DNA from: Trichomonas vaginalis G3
Lineage: Eukaryota > Parabasalia > Trichomonadida > Trichomonadidae
DNA length: 64,000 nt
Assembly: GCF_026262505.1 (NCBI RefSeq)
Contig: NC_067204.1
Coordinates: 1,769,797 to 1,833,796, forward strand
Reading direction: 5' to 3'
Part shown: one piece after another, positions 47,718 through 57,620 of the stretch
How positions within the stretch are numbered: the stretch's first letter is position 1
How the letters are laid out: each line of letters starts with the position of its first letter
Translations under genes and position numbers: made by a program
The notes under the pieces: generated by a model
The model's input: the letters and a program-made list of their open reading frames with translations, nothing else
Databases searched by the model: none
Told to the model about the DNA's origin: nothing

Positions 47718-48245
47718 ATGGTAGCTTGGGCAGCTTTAGGCGCAATGGGAACAAAAGCATTAGTATTTGGAGCAAAAGCACTTGGAGCTTATGACGCAGT
47801 AAATAAAATGAGTGGAGGAAGGGTTTCGAAGACATTAGATGCAAATAAAGGGAAGATTGGAGGCTGGGTTGCAAAGAAGTTAAGATTAAATAAAATAGGG
47901 CTCATAAATAAAGCATCCAATTTGGTTGCGACTGAGTCAGAAAATGCTTTAGGAAAGGACGATGAGTTTGCAAAACACGCAAAAGACTTTAATGACCAGA
48001 TGAAAGGTGAAACAATGCATTTAAATAGAGTCGATGGAACTAAAGAAAATGTTTCTTCTCCACCAGCGGTTTATCCATACGGACCTTATGGAATGTATGG
48101 AAACCCTTACGAAAGACCATTTGACCCATTGACTGGTGGAAGTAACTGGTATCATTACGGCCGAAGAAGAAAGACAGTCAAGTTGGAGACGGACGTAAAG
48201 AAAGCAACTAAAAAGAAACCAAGGAAGAGAGTTATAAAGCAATGA
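47718..48245 (+). CDS. Basic, Gly/Ala-rich minor virion protein candidate, 175 aa
   Basis: The ATG directly follows the previous stop. Residues 1-25 are hydrophobic and amphipathic (MVAWAALGAMGTKALVFGAKALG), like the membrane-active helix of adenovirus protein VI-type minor capsid proteins. The middle holds basic helices. Residues 115-140 are Tyr/Pro/Gly-rich (YPYGPYGMYGNPYERPF) and the end is strongly basic (KKATKKKPRKRVIKQ). A DNA-associated or membrane-lytic virion protein is plausible but unproven. Its stop lies in the right inverted repeat. Confidence 0.55.
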   Translation: MVAWAALGAMGTKALVFGAKALGAYDAVNKMSGGRVSKTLDANKGKIGGWVAKKLRLNKIGLINKASNLVATESENALGKDDEFAKHAKDFNDQMKGETMHLNRVDGTKENVSSPPAVYPYGPYGMYGNPYERPFDPLTGGSNWYHYGRRRKTVKLETDVKKATKKKPRKRVIKQ

Positions 48246-48576
48246 ATTCAACAGGGTAGAAAAGAGGTTAGAAATCGGGTTAGATCTAACCATCTACCCT
48301 AAATTTATTTTTGTGCTATGTTTTTCATACGTGTGAGGGTGGTGATATCATTAATTTTTAAGTTTATTTTTTATTTTATTTTTATATAAATGACGAAAAC
48401 TATTGAGATAACAAACTACAACGGTCATGAGTTCAAGAATTTGTTCTTCGTTCCTCGTGAAAATACATTCTATCAGATACGAGGGAGAAAGGGTAAAGTT
48501 AGTTTGAGCGTTTATGAAGGAATGAAGAATGGAAAGTTTATACAAGCATACGATACAAACGGTAAACGTGTTTCAT
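48221..48576. repeat. Terminal inverted repeat of Maverick A, right copy (356 bp)
   Basis: Reverse of 29132-29487, ending at TTTCAT where Maverick B's end sequence begins. The outer portion present at the left end (28795-29131) is missing here. Confidence 0.9.
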
Positions 48577-48578
48577 AG
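48390..48578 (+). pseudogene. Right-repeat copy of the small repeat-encoded protein, truncated
   Basis: Identical to the first 62 residues of the left copy (MTKTIEITNYNGHEFKN... NGKRVS), ending at a TAG made by the junction with Maverick B. It lacks the SLALSKLTN end and the acidic tail. It shows that the right end of A lost sequence when joined to B. Confidence 0.75.
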
Positions 48579-48587
48579 TTAGTAAGA

Positions 48588-48632
48588 CTAAGTTGTGTAC
48601 TGAGGCACTGCGCGCCTCCGTACACCACTTAG
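48588..48632. repeat. Terminal hairpin of Maverick B, left end
   Basis: Arms CTAAGTTGTGTAC and GTACACCACTTAG pair with one mismatch around TGAGGCACTGCGCGCCTCC, whose GAGGC/GCCTC also pairs. The core matches the hairpin at 28795-28841, although the arms differ in sequence. Confidence 0.75.
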
Positions 48633-48827
48633 CGGTTTTGACACATAAATGACTTCACTAATGACTTCACTAACGAATTCCCTACCATCCTCACTAAATA
48701 AAAATAACCTTATTTTTATTTTTTTAAAATTTTTATTTCATTACAAAGACTGTCTGACTACATTTACTATGACTCTTTCCCAGAACGTTTCCGTGAACTA
48801 TTCAAAACTCAAGTAAAACTGAGAAAC

Positions 48828-49184
48828 ATGCATTTTAACAAAGACAAACCCATTGACGATGAAAGAAACCCTGAATATATTACAATCCCTTATGACGCAA
48901 AGTTCATTGCATACATTCCTTATGGTCGCAGAGGAACGAAAACTATTTCAACAAAGAACAAAAATTATTTCTGGAGCGATGAAGAAAATTGCCTTATCTA
49001 CATAAATGCATACTTAAATAAAGCTACATATTGTACAAAAGAAGGTTGGACTGGATTTGAGCTCTACATATACGACGACGATGGAAACAGACGTTGTGTA
49101 TACCCATACGATAATATGTACCATTGTTTTCATCAAGCATTAAACGAATACATAGTCAGTAAGGGTCTCATTCCTGTTGAGTAG
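48828..49184 (+). CDS. Left-end protein of Maverick B, 118 aa or longer
   Basis: From the ATG at 48828 the product reads MHFNKDKPIDDERNPEY and includes FIAYIPYGRRGTKTISTK, YFWSDEENCLIYIN, FELYIYDDDGNRRCVYPY. This FxxxENxxx...YDxxGxRxxx pattern resembles the small repeat-encoded protein of A and the end of the HNH protein. The frame is open upstream for about 35 more codons with protein-like content (LSDYIYYDSFPERFRELF) but no ATG, so the true start may have been lost. It occupies the place of A's repeat-encoded gene but points inward. Confidence 0.5.
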   Translation: MHFNKDKPIDDERNPEYITIPYDAKFIAYIPYGRRGTKTISTKNKNYFWSDEENCLIYINAYLNKATYCTKEGWTGFELYIYDDDGNRRCVYPYDNMYHCFHQALNEYIVSKGLIPVE

Positions 49185-49349
49185 ATATGCTTTATTTTTG
49201 TTCTGTCATTTATATAAAAATAAACTTAAAAATTAATAATATCACCACCCTCACACGTATGAAAACATAGCACAAAAATAAATTTAGGTGAAGTGGTGAG
49301 ATCTCACCTCTTTTTTCACCTGTTTTTTCACCCTGTTGAATTCATTGCT

Positions 49350-49586
49350 TTATAACTCTCTTCCTTTCTCCAACTCTTCTAACTTCTTCCTAAGTTTAGC
49401 AATGTTGTCCTCATGAAGTTTAATCTTTCTCAAAATTCCTTCTTTATCTAATGGTTGCTTTATCTTTCTAAACTGAACTCTACCATCCTTCATAGTATGA
49501 ATGTAAAAACCTTCTGGAATAGTTCCTGATTTAATGTATTCTACCAAAAACTTTTGTTTCATTGCTTCAGTGACTTTAGTCGTCAT
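49350..49586 (-). CDS. Small coiled-coil Maverick protein, 78 aa (intact copy)
   Basis: Intact homologue of the frameshifted gene at 29471. The ATG at 49586 (MTTKVTEAMKQKFL) fits; the frame upstream of it uses only a TTG. It has the GFYIHTMKDGRVQFRKI beta patch and the C-terminal charged helix. Confidence 0.65.
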   Translation of the reverse strand: MTTKVTEAMKQKFLVEYIKSGTIPEGFYIHTMKDGRVQFRKIKQPLDKEGILRKIKLHEDNIAKLRKKLEELEKGREL

Positions 49587-49634
49587 TTCAATCAAATAAA
49601 AATTTTAATATTAAATAAAAATAACGTTATTTTT

Positions 49635-50096
49635 TCAGTAAGGAAACGCAGGAGTTTTACGATTTATTTGAGGAGTAGGTTCTGGTTTAAATGTTGGAGT
49701 CGGTTTAGGAGTTGACTTTTGAACAGGAGTTTGTACTTCCATAGGTTCAGGAGTCATTGAAGGTGTTGTTTGTGAAGGCGTTGGTTTTGCTTGTGAAGGT
49801 GTTGGAGTTTGTTTAACTTCAGCTACTTCAGTATTATTTACAACATTTGCTTTATTTCTTTTCAACATCATAACTGCTCCTGCTGTAGCTAGCAAACCTA
49901 GTGGGAGACCATATCTTATATAAGGACTTGACCAAATGCTATTTTTGACAGGAGCTGGTGGAACACCTAACCTTGGTGAGACTGCTCTTTGCCATTGTGC
50001 AGCTCGTAAGAAATATTCAATAGGTGCTCCATAATCGTTTGGTAAAGTTTGTTTCATAGATGGTGAAGGTTCACGAGAGCTTGATGAAGAACTCAT
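49635..50096 (-). CDS. Small virion-type membrane protein, 153 aa
   Basis: Same N-terminal region and membrane helix as 29783-30217. The Pro/Thr tail differs by rearranged TPSQAKP/TPSQTTP units and a different C-terminus (INRKTPAFPY), because an indel near 49672 changes the frame relative to A. It lies downstream of the capsid gene on the same strand. Confidence 0.7.
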   Translation of the reverse strand: MSSSSSSREPSPSMKQTLPNDYGAPIEYFLRAAQWQRAVSPRLGVPPAPVKNSIWSSPYIRYGLPLGLLATAGAVMMLKRNKANVVNNTEVAEVKQTPTPSQAKPTPSQTTPSMTPEPMEVQTPVQKSTPKPTPTFKPEPTPQINRKTPAFPY

Positions 50097-50125
50097 TTAT
50101 AAGCTTTAAAATAAACGTTCATCCT

Positions 50126-51700
50126 TTATTCCTCACTGTCGTCCGTAGCTAAGTTATAGTCATCTAATCTTATTATTGGGATTCCATTAGCACGCACCTG
50201 AATGGCAAAGCAACAATCCCTCATAAATCCAATAAGTGGCTTTGGTACATTTTCAGTTGCTAGTTCAATAGGTCCTTTAACAGACAATTTGTATGTTATT
50301 GGAGCAGTAGATGTTTGACCTTGCTGGAAGCAAAAGTCCACTTCTGTTGGAAAACCACATAAGAAATGTGTGTTGTCATAGCTATCCCATTTATGTTCCA
50401 CACTACCATCATCCACCAATGACCTCATAACATCTTCATTAAATCCTATCATATCATTGTTTGTATTGCAAGCGTTCGCAACCATTTCATAAAATACAGG
50501 TCCATATGATTTTTCAGGTTCTGCAGGCATATTTCCATAAGCTCCCATGGAAAGCTGAAGATATTTAAACTTAGGGTTCTCAAAATTAACATAATAGTTG
50601 TCTTTCTTTCTAAATAGTGCCCAAATACTTTTAACATTAATAGGCGTATAAGCTGCTGTAAATGTTGCACTTGAACTATCTGTATTCTTTGAGAATGAAC
50701 CGTCCATAGGAATCCAATCCATAACTTTAACAGGAAAACATAAAGCCTCGTTTGTATAATGTTCTACAAGTTCTGTATAAATGTTAGGGTCTAAAGAGAA
50801 TGACTTTGGATGAATGAAACATTCATTAAAATCCATCTTTGTTCGAAATAGTTGCTGGGTTACAGTTGTAATAGTAACTGTTCCACTAGCTTCTACTGCC
50901 TTCGTTATCATAGTGAATGGTTCATTCCATGGAACAAATTTATTTGTCGGTGGATTTGAATCTGAAGCAAATGCAACTTTAAGAGTTGGATTGAAAGCAA
51001 TGATATCATTTACAGATATAGATGTGCATTGTAAGGCGTCGCTACTGAACTTTACTTTAAGCTGAATGTTTCCTGCAAAAGCTGGAATAAATCGAATAGC
51101 TTCTAATGGAAGGAATCTTCTAACAGGAATTCTTAAACGAAGCTTAAAATCAAATGATTTTCCTGCTGTAATTGGACCACTAACAATTTGTCCTGTTCTG
51201 CATGTTCCCGAATGACTCCATACATCTTCATGTCGAGTCTTTGAGAAAACATCTACTTTCTTTATTTGTTCGGTAGTTTGTGAGTTTGAAGTTATATATG
51301 CTTCTTCTCTTGCGTTGTCTTGAGAATATACGATACGACCATTTGCAAGGATTTGATATCCAGCAACTGCATAGAAAGCGTCATCGAAACCAATCCAAAA
51401 TCCTGGTGGGTTTGTTTTATTGGAACCTGAACCAATTTCTTTATCTACAATAAATTGACCTTCCATTTTATACGTAATGAATGTATTGTAAAGGTCCAAC
51501 ATATTTTCACCAGGAGGTGAGAGATTGAATGTTACCCATGTGTTATCTTTAGCAGTTCCAGGTTGTGATGGAATCTTTGCGTCAGAATATTTTCTATTAG
51601 TGTCACCAATTTGAACTGCATTGTCTATGATATCGAAATATGAGCGAATCTGATGAATATGCTCTGCTGGAGTAAATTCGTTTAGCTGTTCGTTCTGCAT
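50126..51700 (-). CDS. Major capsid protein (Maverick B)
   Basis: 524 aa, almost identical to 30247-31821; one visible change is TNPPGFW for TNPLGFW. It is intact while the adjacent upstream gene is frameshifted. The same double-jelly-roll features apply. Confidence 0.85.
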   Translation of the reverse strand: MQNEQLNEFTPAEHIHQIRSYFDIIDNAVQIGDTNRKYSDAKIPSQPGTAKDNTWVTFNLSPPGENMLDLYNTFITYKMEGQFIVDKEIGSGSNKTNPPGFWIGFDDAFYAVAGYQILANGRIVYSQDNAREEAYITSNSQTTEQIKKVDVFSKTRHEDVWSHSGTCRTGQIVSGPITAGKSFDFKLRLRIPVRRFLPLEAIRFIPAFAGNIQLKVKFSSDALQCTSISVNDIIAFNPTLKVAFASDSNPPTNKFVPWNEPFTMITKAVEASGTVTITTVTQQLFRTKMDFNECFIHPKSFSLDPNIYTELVEHYTNEALCFPVKVMDWIPMDGSFSKNTDSSSATFTAAYTPINVKSIWALFRKKDNYYVNFENPKFKYLQLSMGAYGNMPAEPEKSYGPVFYEMVANACNTNNDMIGFNEDVMRSLVDDGSVEHKWDSYDNTHFLCGFPTEVDFCFQQGQTSTAPITYKLSVKGPIELATENVPKPLIGFMRDCCFAIQVRANGIPIIRLDDYNLATDDSEE

Positions 51701-51727
51701 GTATTTACTTCAGATAAAAATATCTAT

Positions 51728-52160
51728 TTACTTCATTATTCTCACTCTTCTTCTTGGCATTCGTGGTGGAAGTTGTTTCTTGACATTTTCAATGAACTGT
51801 ACATTCTCTTTTGTCTCAACTTCTTTCACTGGCGGGTCAGGATTCTTTGACTCGGTTTGTTTTTCAATGAAATTCACGAACTTTGCAATAAGCTCTTGGT
51901 TCGTTATTGAAAGTACATCTGGCTTCTTTTCTTCTGTTCTATTGACTTTTCAGTTTGAATAGAAGGTTTTATATGGGCTTCGTGACTTCACCCTTGCCAT
52001 GCACCTTAATGTTGTCGCTTTCTGCATTCGCTAATGGAACCTTTCTTTTTCTTACGTATATTTTACCATCTTTACTCTGACTTACGTAATAGAAAGGATG
52101 TTGTATTCCTCTTGCGTCATTTAATATAATAGACTCTCGCTCTGATTTTGACAAGCTCAT
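51728..52160 (-). pseudogene. Frameshifted copy of the small basic protein (as 31849)
   Basis: Compared with A, one base is missing near 51934 (TTCTGTTC for TTCTTGTTC) and one near 51985 (CGTGACTT for CGTGGACTT). Only the first 63 codons are open. The rest of the sequence is nearly identical to A. Confidence 0.75.
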
Positions 52161-52205
52161 TTTACATCGGTTAAAGTTTTAATTTTGTTTTTTATCTGCA
52201 GTCAA

Positions 52206-52451
52206 ATGACTCAGACAAGCCCTACGGACAAGACCCAAGGGGTCATAGATGTTGAAGCATTGAAGAAAGAAATTCGTGAGCAAATTTTATCCGAACTGAA
52301 GGAACAAAAACAAGAACAAAAGCCAGAGAGACCAAAGAGAAAACTTAGTGAAAAACAACTTGCTGCATTAGCTGCTGGAAGACAAAAGAACCCAAGACTA
52401 CTGGCGAAGAAAGCTAGAGAAGAAGCTGAAGCAAAAGCTAGAAGAAGCTGA
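52206..52451 (+). CDS. Small Lys/Glu-rich coiled-coil protein, altered C-terminus
   Basis: It is the same as 32329-32592 up to EEAEAKA. It then ends early (RRS) because of a small rearrangement of the GAAGAAGC repeats. Since the lost part is low-complexity, the protein may still work. Confidence 0.5.
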   Translation: MTQTSPTDKTQGVIDVEALKKEIREQILSELKEQKQEQKPERPKRKLSEKQLAALAAGRQKNPRLLAKKAREEAEAKARRS

Positions 52452-52491
52452 AGCAAAGAAAGAGTAAATGGTTTATTTTTATCCGAATTAA

Positions 52492-53340
52492 ATGTATAGA
52501 CAAATACCTTTATCTGTTGCGTTCAGTAGTGAAAACCCTGACGTCAAAATAAAGGGGAACAGAGTAACGTTTAAGTTTCCAACAGACTGGATTGTGAACA
52601 TAAATGAAGAGAAGTACATTGGCATAACATATGTATATAACACGTGCTTTCAGAAAGGTTGACTTTATACTTCAAGTCGAGATAGAAAATGACGAACAGT
52701 CTTTAAGCGCCCAAAACATTCACATATACAAATACTTTAAAGACGATACAAATTGCAACAATGTATGATTTATTTAATGAGATTTCGAGAAAAAGTTTAA
52801 CATTGAAGTACAAACTTTACAGCCTTTACGTGAGTTTCTTGCACAACTGAAAGAAGAAGGTAGTCAGCCACAACTTATAGACTTTCATTATGAATTTAAT
52901 GAAAATGAAGATGGAACACATGACTGTCAGTTTGTTATATTTCACCATTCAATGAAGTAGCTAAAGAGAAAGAAAATCCATTACGTATAAGATTTCAAAT
53001 CTCTGAACCAAGTGATGATTTCAAGAATGTTTTCAATTATGATGCAATGCTTCCGAGGAAAAATGAATTTTCAAAGATTGTAACACCTGGCATTTGGGAT
53101 AGAAAGCAAGCTATTTTTTCAAACTTAAGTAAGGGAGTTGAAAATGAGTTCATTGGTCATACAAGAACTTCACCACTTCCTAACCCTAAATACTATAAAT
53201 TAACTGGCTTCAATCGTGAGTTTTGGATAGACATGTTCTCCACTCATGACCATAACTGCCCAGTGTTCTTACCTCCAGACCATAAGGACTGTCTCTACAT
53301 TGAAGCACAACTCTTAAACTCTACCATCGCAGTATTGTAA
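52492..53340 (+). pseudogene. Frameshifted copy of the candidate minor capsid protein (as 32617)
   Basis: Several small deletions relative to A break the frame (near 52629, 52750, 52770-52790 and 52940). The last 97 codons (53047-53340) are open and match A. Not expected to give a full protein. Confidence 0.8.
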
Positions 53341-53390
53341 AATCTACGCTAGTTTTATTTTTTCTGAAAATTTTTATTTGAGTGAAAGGC

Positions 53391-53957
53391 ATGGAAGGTG
53401 AAGGACATTGGCAAACACTCGAACATGACAATGACTATGAAATCTTTTCAGAGTACCCATATCCAATTAGGCGCATAAGTAACAAAAGAGTTGTAAGTGA
53501 GTTTGACAACGGTGATGGTTATATTTGTGTTTATTTAAACAAACATAAACTCTTTAAGCATAAAATTGTTGCAAATCAATTTATACCGAATCCTGAAGGA
53601 CTTCGAGAAGTAGACCATATAAACAGAGACAGAGGAGACTTTCATATCTCAAACTTAAGGTGGGTGTCGAGAAGACAAAACATGAGAAATATTTCTGGTT
53701 CGAATGGCTATTGGTTTGACATTGTAGACACTCTTCCTGAAGATGCTGTTGAAATTATACAATACTCTAAATTTACTCTAGAAAATTACTACTATGTCCC
53801 AAGTGAAGATGTCTTTTACTATTTCATGGGAACTCAATACAGACGAATGAATGTCTTAAGACAGTATAGCAAAGATTATATAAACATTACAGATGTAGAA
53901 GGAAGAAGAACAAAGCTGTCTATTGCAAAGTTTAAGAGAGACAATGGTTATACATAA
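53391..53957 (+). CDS. HNH homing-type endonuclease, 188 aa
   Basis: The ATG at 53391 is preferred over a GTG three codons earlier. Residues about 15-60 resemble the NUMOD-like start of phage HNH proteins (YPIRRISNKRVVSEF). The HNH core is KHKIVANQFIPNPEGLREVDHINRDRGDFHISNLRWVSR, with the DHINxDxxxNxxxNLR-type pattern. The last 60 residues (YYYVPSEDVFYYFMG, DVEGRRTKLSIAKFK) look like the small protein of A's inverted repeats. It sits between the minor capsid and polymerase genes, where A has only a tandem repeat, so it is probably a mobile insertion. Intact. Confidence 0.82.
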   Translation: MEGEGHWQTLEHDNDYEIFSEYPYPIRRISNKRVVSEFDNGDGYICVYLNKHKLFKHKIVANQFIPNPEGLREVDHINRDRGDFHISNLRWVSRRQNMRNISGSNGYWFDIVDTLPEDAVEIIQYSKFTLENYYYVPSEDVFYYFMGTQYRRMNVLRQYSKDYINITDVEGRRTKLSIAKFKRDNGYT

Positions 53958-56317
53958 ATGACAAAAATATATGACCTCATTATTTTTATCATGAATGGTC
54001 TCACTGCTGACAAAAATAAATGACCTCAGAACTTCAACTTACGAATAAAGCTTGTTTTAGTCGTTATTGAGAAGTTAAACTTTTCAGCAAAGCAAGGACT
54101 AGAAGACTTACATAAGTCAAATCCAATCTCTTGACCATCATGAAGTGCTTTGTAAAGTTTCATTAAACTGAACTCAGAGTCTTTGTCATATGTTCCAACA
54201 GGTATGTGAATGTTCTTATCTTCATTGTAATAGCATTGTATAGCTTCAGGAAACATTTCATTAGCTGTTAAAGCAAGAACGTCTTGTTTTACACCTTTAC
54301 AACGTGCATGAATGCAACTTCATTTAAATCGTTCGTGAGTAAGTCTATGTAAGTCTTCTTTCCACAAAATATTGACTTGTATGCTAAACTTTGTTTTCCA
54401 GGTGTTATTTCTGCGAAGTCAGAATGGAACTGACCTAATGTTTTACCAATAAGTTCTCTACCGTATCTCTTCTGAAATTCCTGAGCTAACAGTGGGATGT
54501 CTTCATTGAAAATATGCATGCTATCGCAGTCCTGGTAAAATATTTGAAGACCCATATCTTCAGCAGTACAGAATACTTCACACATTATTCTCTTCGACAT
54601 AGACAGAATGTTAACACCAAGTGGACAGAAGTTAAAGTGTCTGCAAATGCTTTTCGTTAGCTTGAAAATAGTTTTATCTGAACCATCCAAACCTTCGAAC
54701 TTCACTATATGGTTGTAGTTTCTGATGGCATATCTTATAGCATCTTTGTCATTTACTATGGTTATTTTTGACTCAATAGGAGATAGAATAGTTTTGCCAT
54801 AAATACTGTTCAGAATGAGCTTTATATTTTCTTGCAAAGGATTTCCTTCTTTCTTATACTTTAACCTTAACTCAAACAACTTCTTTACTTCATCTCTTAT
54901 TCTAATATCTCTGTTTCCATCGTAATAGTATCCTTGCAACACTTCACATTTGACACCTTGATATTTTATGAGGTCTTGTAATGTTATATGGTCAACATAC
55001 ATTAAACAGCAAGTGTTTGAACTTCTGGGAACGTTAAGTTCTGGATTTAGTTCAGGGTCACAAACTATTAAAGGAAAGTGTCTATGTATTCCAATCTCTG
55101 TTATCTTAATGAGAACAAAGAAGCCAGACATAAACTTTTCACCAATGGGTTCCTTTTGGTCGTCATCGAATAAATGTCTCATGAGATACTCTGTGCTTAA
55201 CATCTCATCCTTCAATACTTTTGGAATTCCTTCTAAAGTATAAAGTCTTGCTATAGCTGATGGATATAATGAAACAGCGTCGAAGTCAGCAATGAGTTTC
55301 TTTTCGCTCTTTTGTTTCATGTTATCTGACAGCATACATCTTCCACCTTGAATACAGCGTGAAATAAATTCTCTTGGTTTATTTGAGAGGTCATATAAAT
55401 TTCCATTCGGGAAGTACACTCTGTTCTCAAACAATTTGTTAGCAATAGAACAAATACTAACGTAGTCATATACGTTTAAATCAAACTCTTTCAATATGTC
55501 ATTGCGGAACTTAACAAAACCTTCTCTTAAAATTCTTACATCTTGTTTGCAATAAAATGTGCTATACTTTTCTAAGTCGAAGTGGTTCTCATCTATTCTG
55601 CAACCTTTGATGGAATCTATGTTTTTCATGAATGTATCAATATCTTTTACAAACTTACATGCTTCAGAAATGACACCAGTTCTGTTGTCATTTGCTAACA
55701 AAGTACTGCTGTAGTAGTTGTATGGAAATACTTCTTTCGGTCCTGTTTGTAAGTTAAACATAGCAGGAAATAGTTTAAGCTTCTTATTTATAACACTGTA
55801 AGAGTCTTTTATAATAATTGCCCTTCCTTTATATAAGCCAGTTATTTGCATTGTTCGTGAACCTTTAATGATGGGAGTTCCTTTCACTTCTGTCATGTGT
55901 CTTAAGATGAAGTTTATATCATAACTGAGGTTATGGAAATATATTAAACTCTTGTCAGGAAGTCGTTCCAAAAATTCTGTTGCACAGTTCTGACCCCAAA
56001 TGCTTTCACTCACTGAACCATCTTCACTGTCATAACAGATGTTAAAAGCTTTATGAAAGCCATCGGTACTGCACTCAAAGTCAGCAAAGAAAACGTGCTC
56101 AGGAATGAACTTACATTTAGCTTTATTTACTTCTTTTGACTCGGCTTTCTTCTTCAGTTGTACACAATACTTTGGAGCATATGACAAGTCTTTAAATGGT
56201 GCAAGGTTCTGTTTATATAAGTCAGTCGTATATGTGAAAAGTTCTCCATAAGAAATAGGTTCGAAATATTTGCACTCCCACAATGTTTTCATAACATCCC
56301 ATAACGGTGTTGTTCTA

Positions 56318-57620
56318 TAGGGTGTCCAAAGGTGTGTTTAGCACAAACCTGAATACTGCGAATAGAAATAAACAAGTTACATATATATAAAGTTTATTTA
56401 AATATAATCACCATTGGATTCAATCACGCGTTCGCAGCGATCGATCCAGGCTTGAAAGACATGCTTTAAATCATCATGAGAAAATTGCTCAAATTGCTCT
56501 CTTACAAAATTTTCAAGATCATCTGGACTCGCGAATTCGCGTCCTTCAGCTCTCTTTTTTAGCGTGCCGAATAAATAAAAGTCAGAGGGTGCAATATCAG
56601 GTGAATAAATTGGGTTTGGAACAACTTTGACATTGTTTTCCAACAAGTAATTCATTACCTTATGACTTTTGTGAACTCTTGAATTATCAAAATGAATTGC
56701 AAACTTTTGTTTTTGTTGTTTGGATTTCTCAAACTCATCAGAATTGATAATTTGAGTAAGAACATTGTCAATTAGATACTGAGCATTCATCGTATTAGGT
56801 TTTTGAAGAATATCAATTGCGATGATGCTATTCGCGCCCCAAAAAACCGACAACATAATCATTGGTGTGTCAATTTTTTTCTTCGGGAATGTTTGCGGAT
56901 TTTCATCCTTCGGGATCCACATGATTTTGACTTCTGTTGCATATTGAAACCAAGACTCGTCCCCTGTTACTAAAAAGCGAAACTTCTTGGATTGATACGC
57001 ACCCAATATAGAGAGGAGCTCTTTCGAAGATTGGACTCTAGATTTTTTTTGAACTGAATTAAGGTTGTGCGGAACCCAACGTGTATACGCTAGTTTGTAG
57101 TTCAAATAATTGTGCAGATAATAACTGACTGTTGTACGTGGTATCTTTGTCATCTCCTCTATCCTTCTGAGTGATGCTCTTGGGTCTTCATCTAGCACTT
57201 GAAGAATTGCTTTGATTTTTCTTTGATCCGGCGATTTTTTGTCAATTTTTATGATGGGCGCCTTTTTGTTCATGAAGTGATACATCCTAACATGATACGT
57301 TACAGTGGAATAGCTAGGAGCATCCATACCGAAGCATTTTACCAATGTCTCGTAGATTTTTTTACAGTCTTTGCATTTTTTTGCAAGAGCGAGGATGTTT
57401 TCTTTATGATTCATTAAAAAAATGAAAAAATCCCGCCAAAATTTCCCGCGAAACCGCCTCTTGTCTCAAAATTCATTTTATATCCCGGCATGGCGCCAAA
57501 ATACAACTTACTCATCATATACATATATTCATATTTTTTATTATATATTTATAATCAGCATATATCTCCTTTAATAGTCTCATATAGAGCGCTGTGCTAA
57601 ACGCACCTTTGGACACCCTA
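56318..57620 (-). mobile_element. Mariner transposon copy 2 inside the polymerase gene, 1303 bp
   Basis: Same inverted ends as copy 1 (TAGGGTGTCC... GGACACCCTA), flanked by TA (56316-56317 and 57621-57622). A's undisturbed site reads TTGTTCTATCATAACG, confirming that insertion duplicated TA. One A is missing compared with copy 1, in an A run upstream of the transposase start. Confidence 0.96.
56398..57414 (-). CDS. Mariner transposase, copy 2, 338 aa
   Basis: Intact; it differs from copy 1 at three residues (V for A in ATEVKIM, A for V in FWGANS, H for R in LKHVF). All three catalytic Asp and the YSPDIAPSD signature are kept. The upstream in-frame extension of copy 1 is absent here, which fixes the start at MNHKENIL. 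Confidence 0.95.
   Translation of the reverse strand: MNHKENILALAKKCKDCKKIYETLVKCFGMDAPSYSTVTYHVRMYHFMNKKAPIIKIDKKSPDQRKIKAILQVLDEDPRASLRRIEEMTKIPRTTVSYYLHNYLNYKLAYTRWVPHNLNSVQKKSRVQSSKELLSILGAYQSKKFRFLVTGDESWFQYATEVKIMWIPKDENPQTFPKKKIDTPMIMLSVFWGANSIIAIDILQKPNTMNAQYLIDNVLTQIINSDEFEKSKQQKQKFAIHFDNSRVHKSHKVMNYLLENNVKVVPNPIYSPDIAPSDFYLFGTLKKRAEGREFASPDDLENFVREQFEQFSHDDLKHVFQAWIDRCERVIESNGDYI

Larger units (their letters stand above)
28783..48587. mobile_element. Maverick/Polinton 'A', about 19.8 kb
   Basis: The element is bounded on the left by a terminal hairpin inside a host surface gene and on the right by the start of Maverick B. It has 356-bp inverted repeats (29132-29487 and 48221-48576) and encodes protein-primed polymerase B, integrase, packaging ATPase, capsid proteins and a fibre. 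The left end has about 340 bp outside the repeat that is absent at the right, so the right terminus is truncated. Most genes are open; the polymerase 5' end, one minor capsid gene and two small genes carry frameshifts. Confidence 0.9.
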
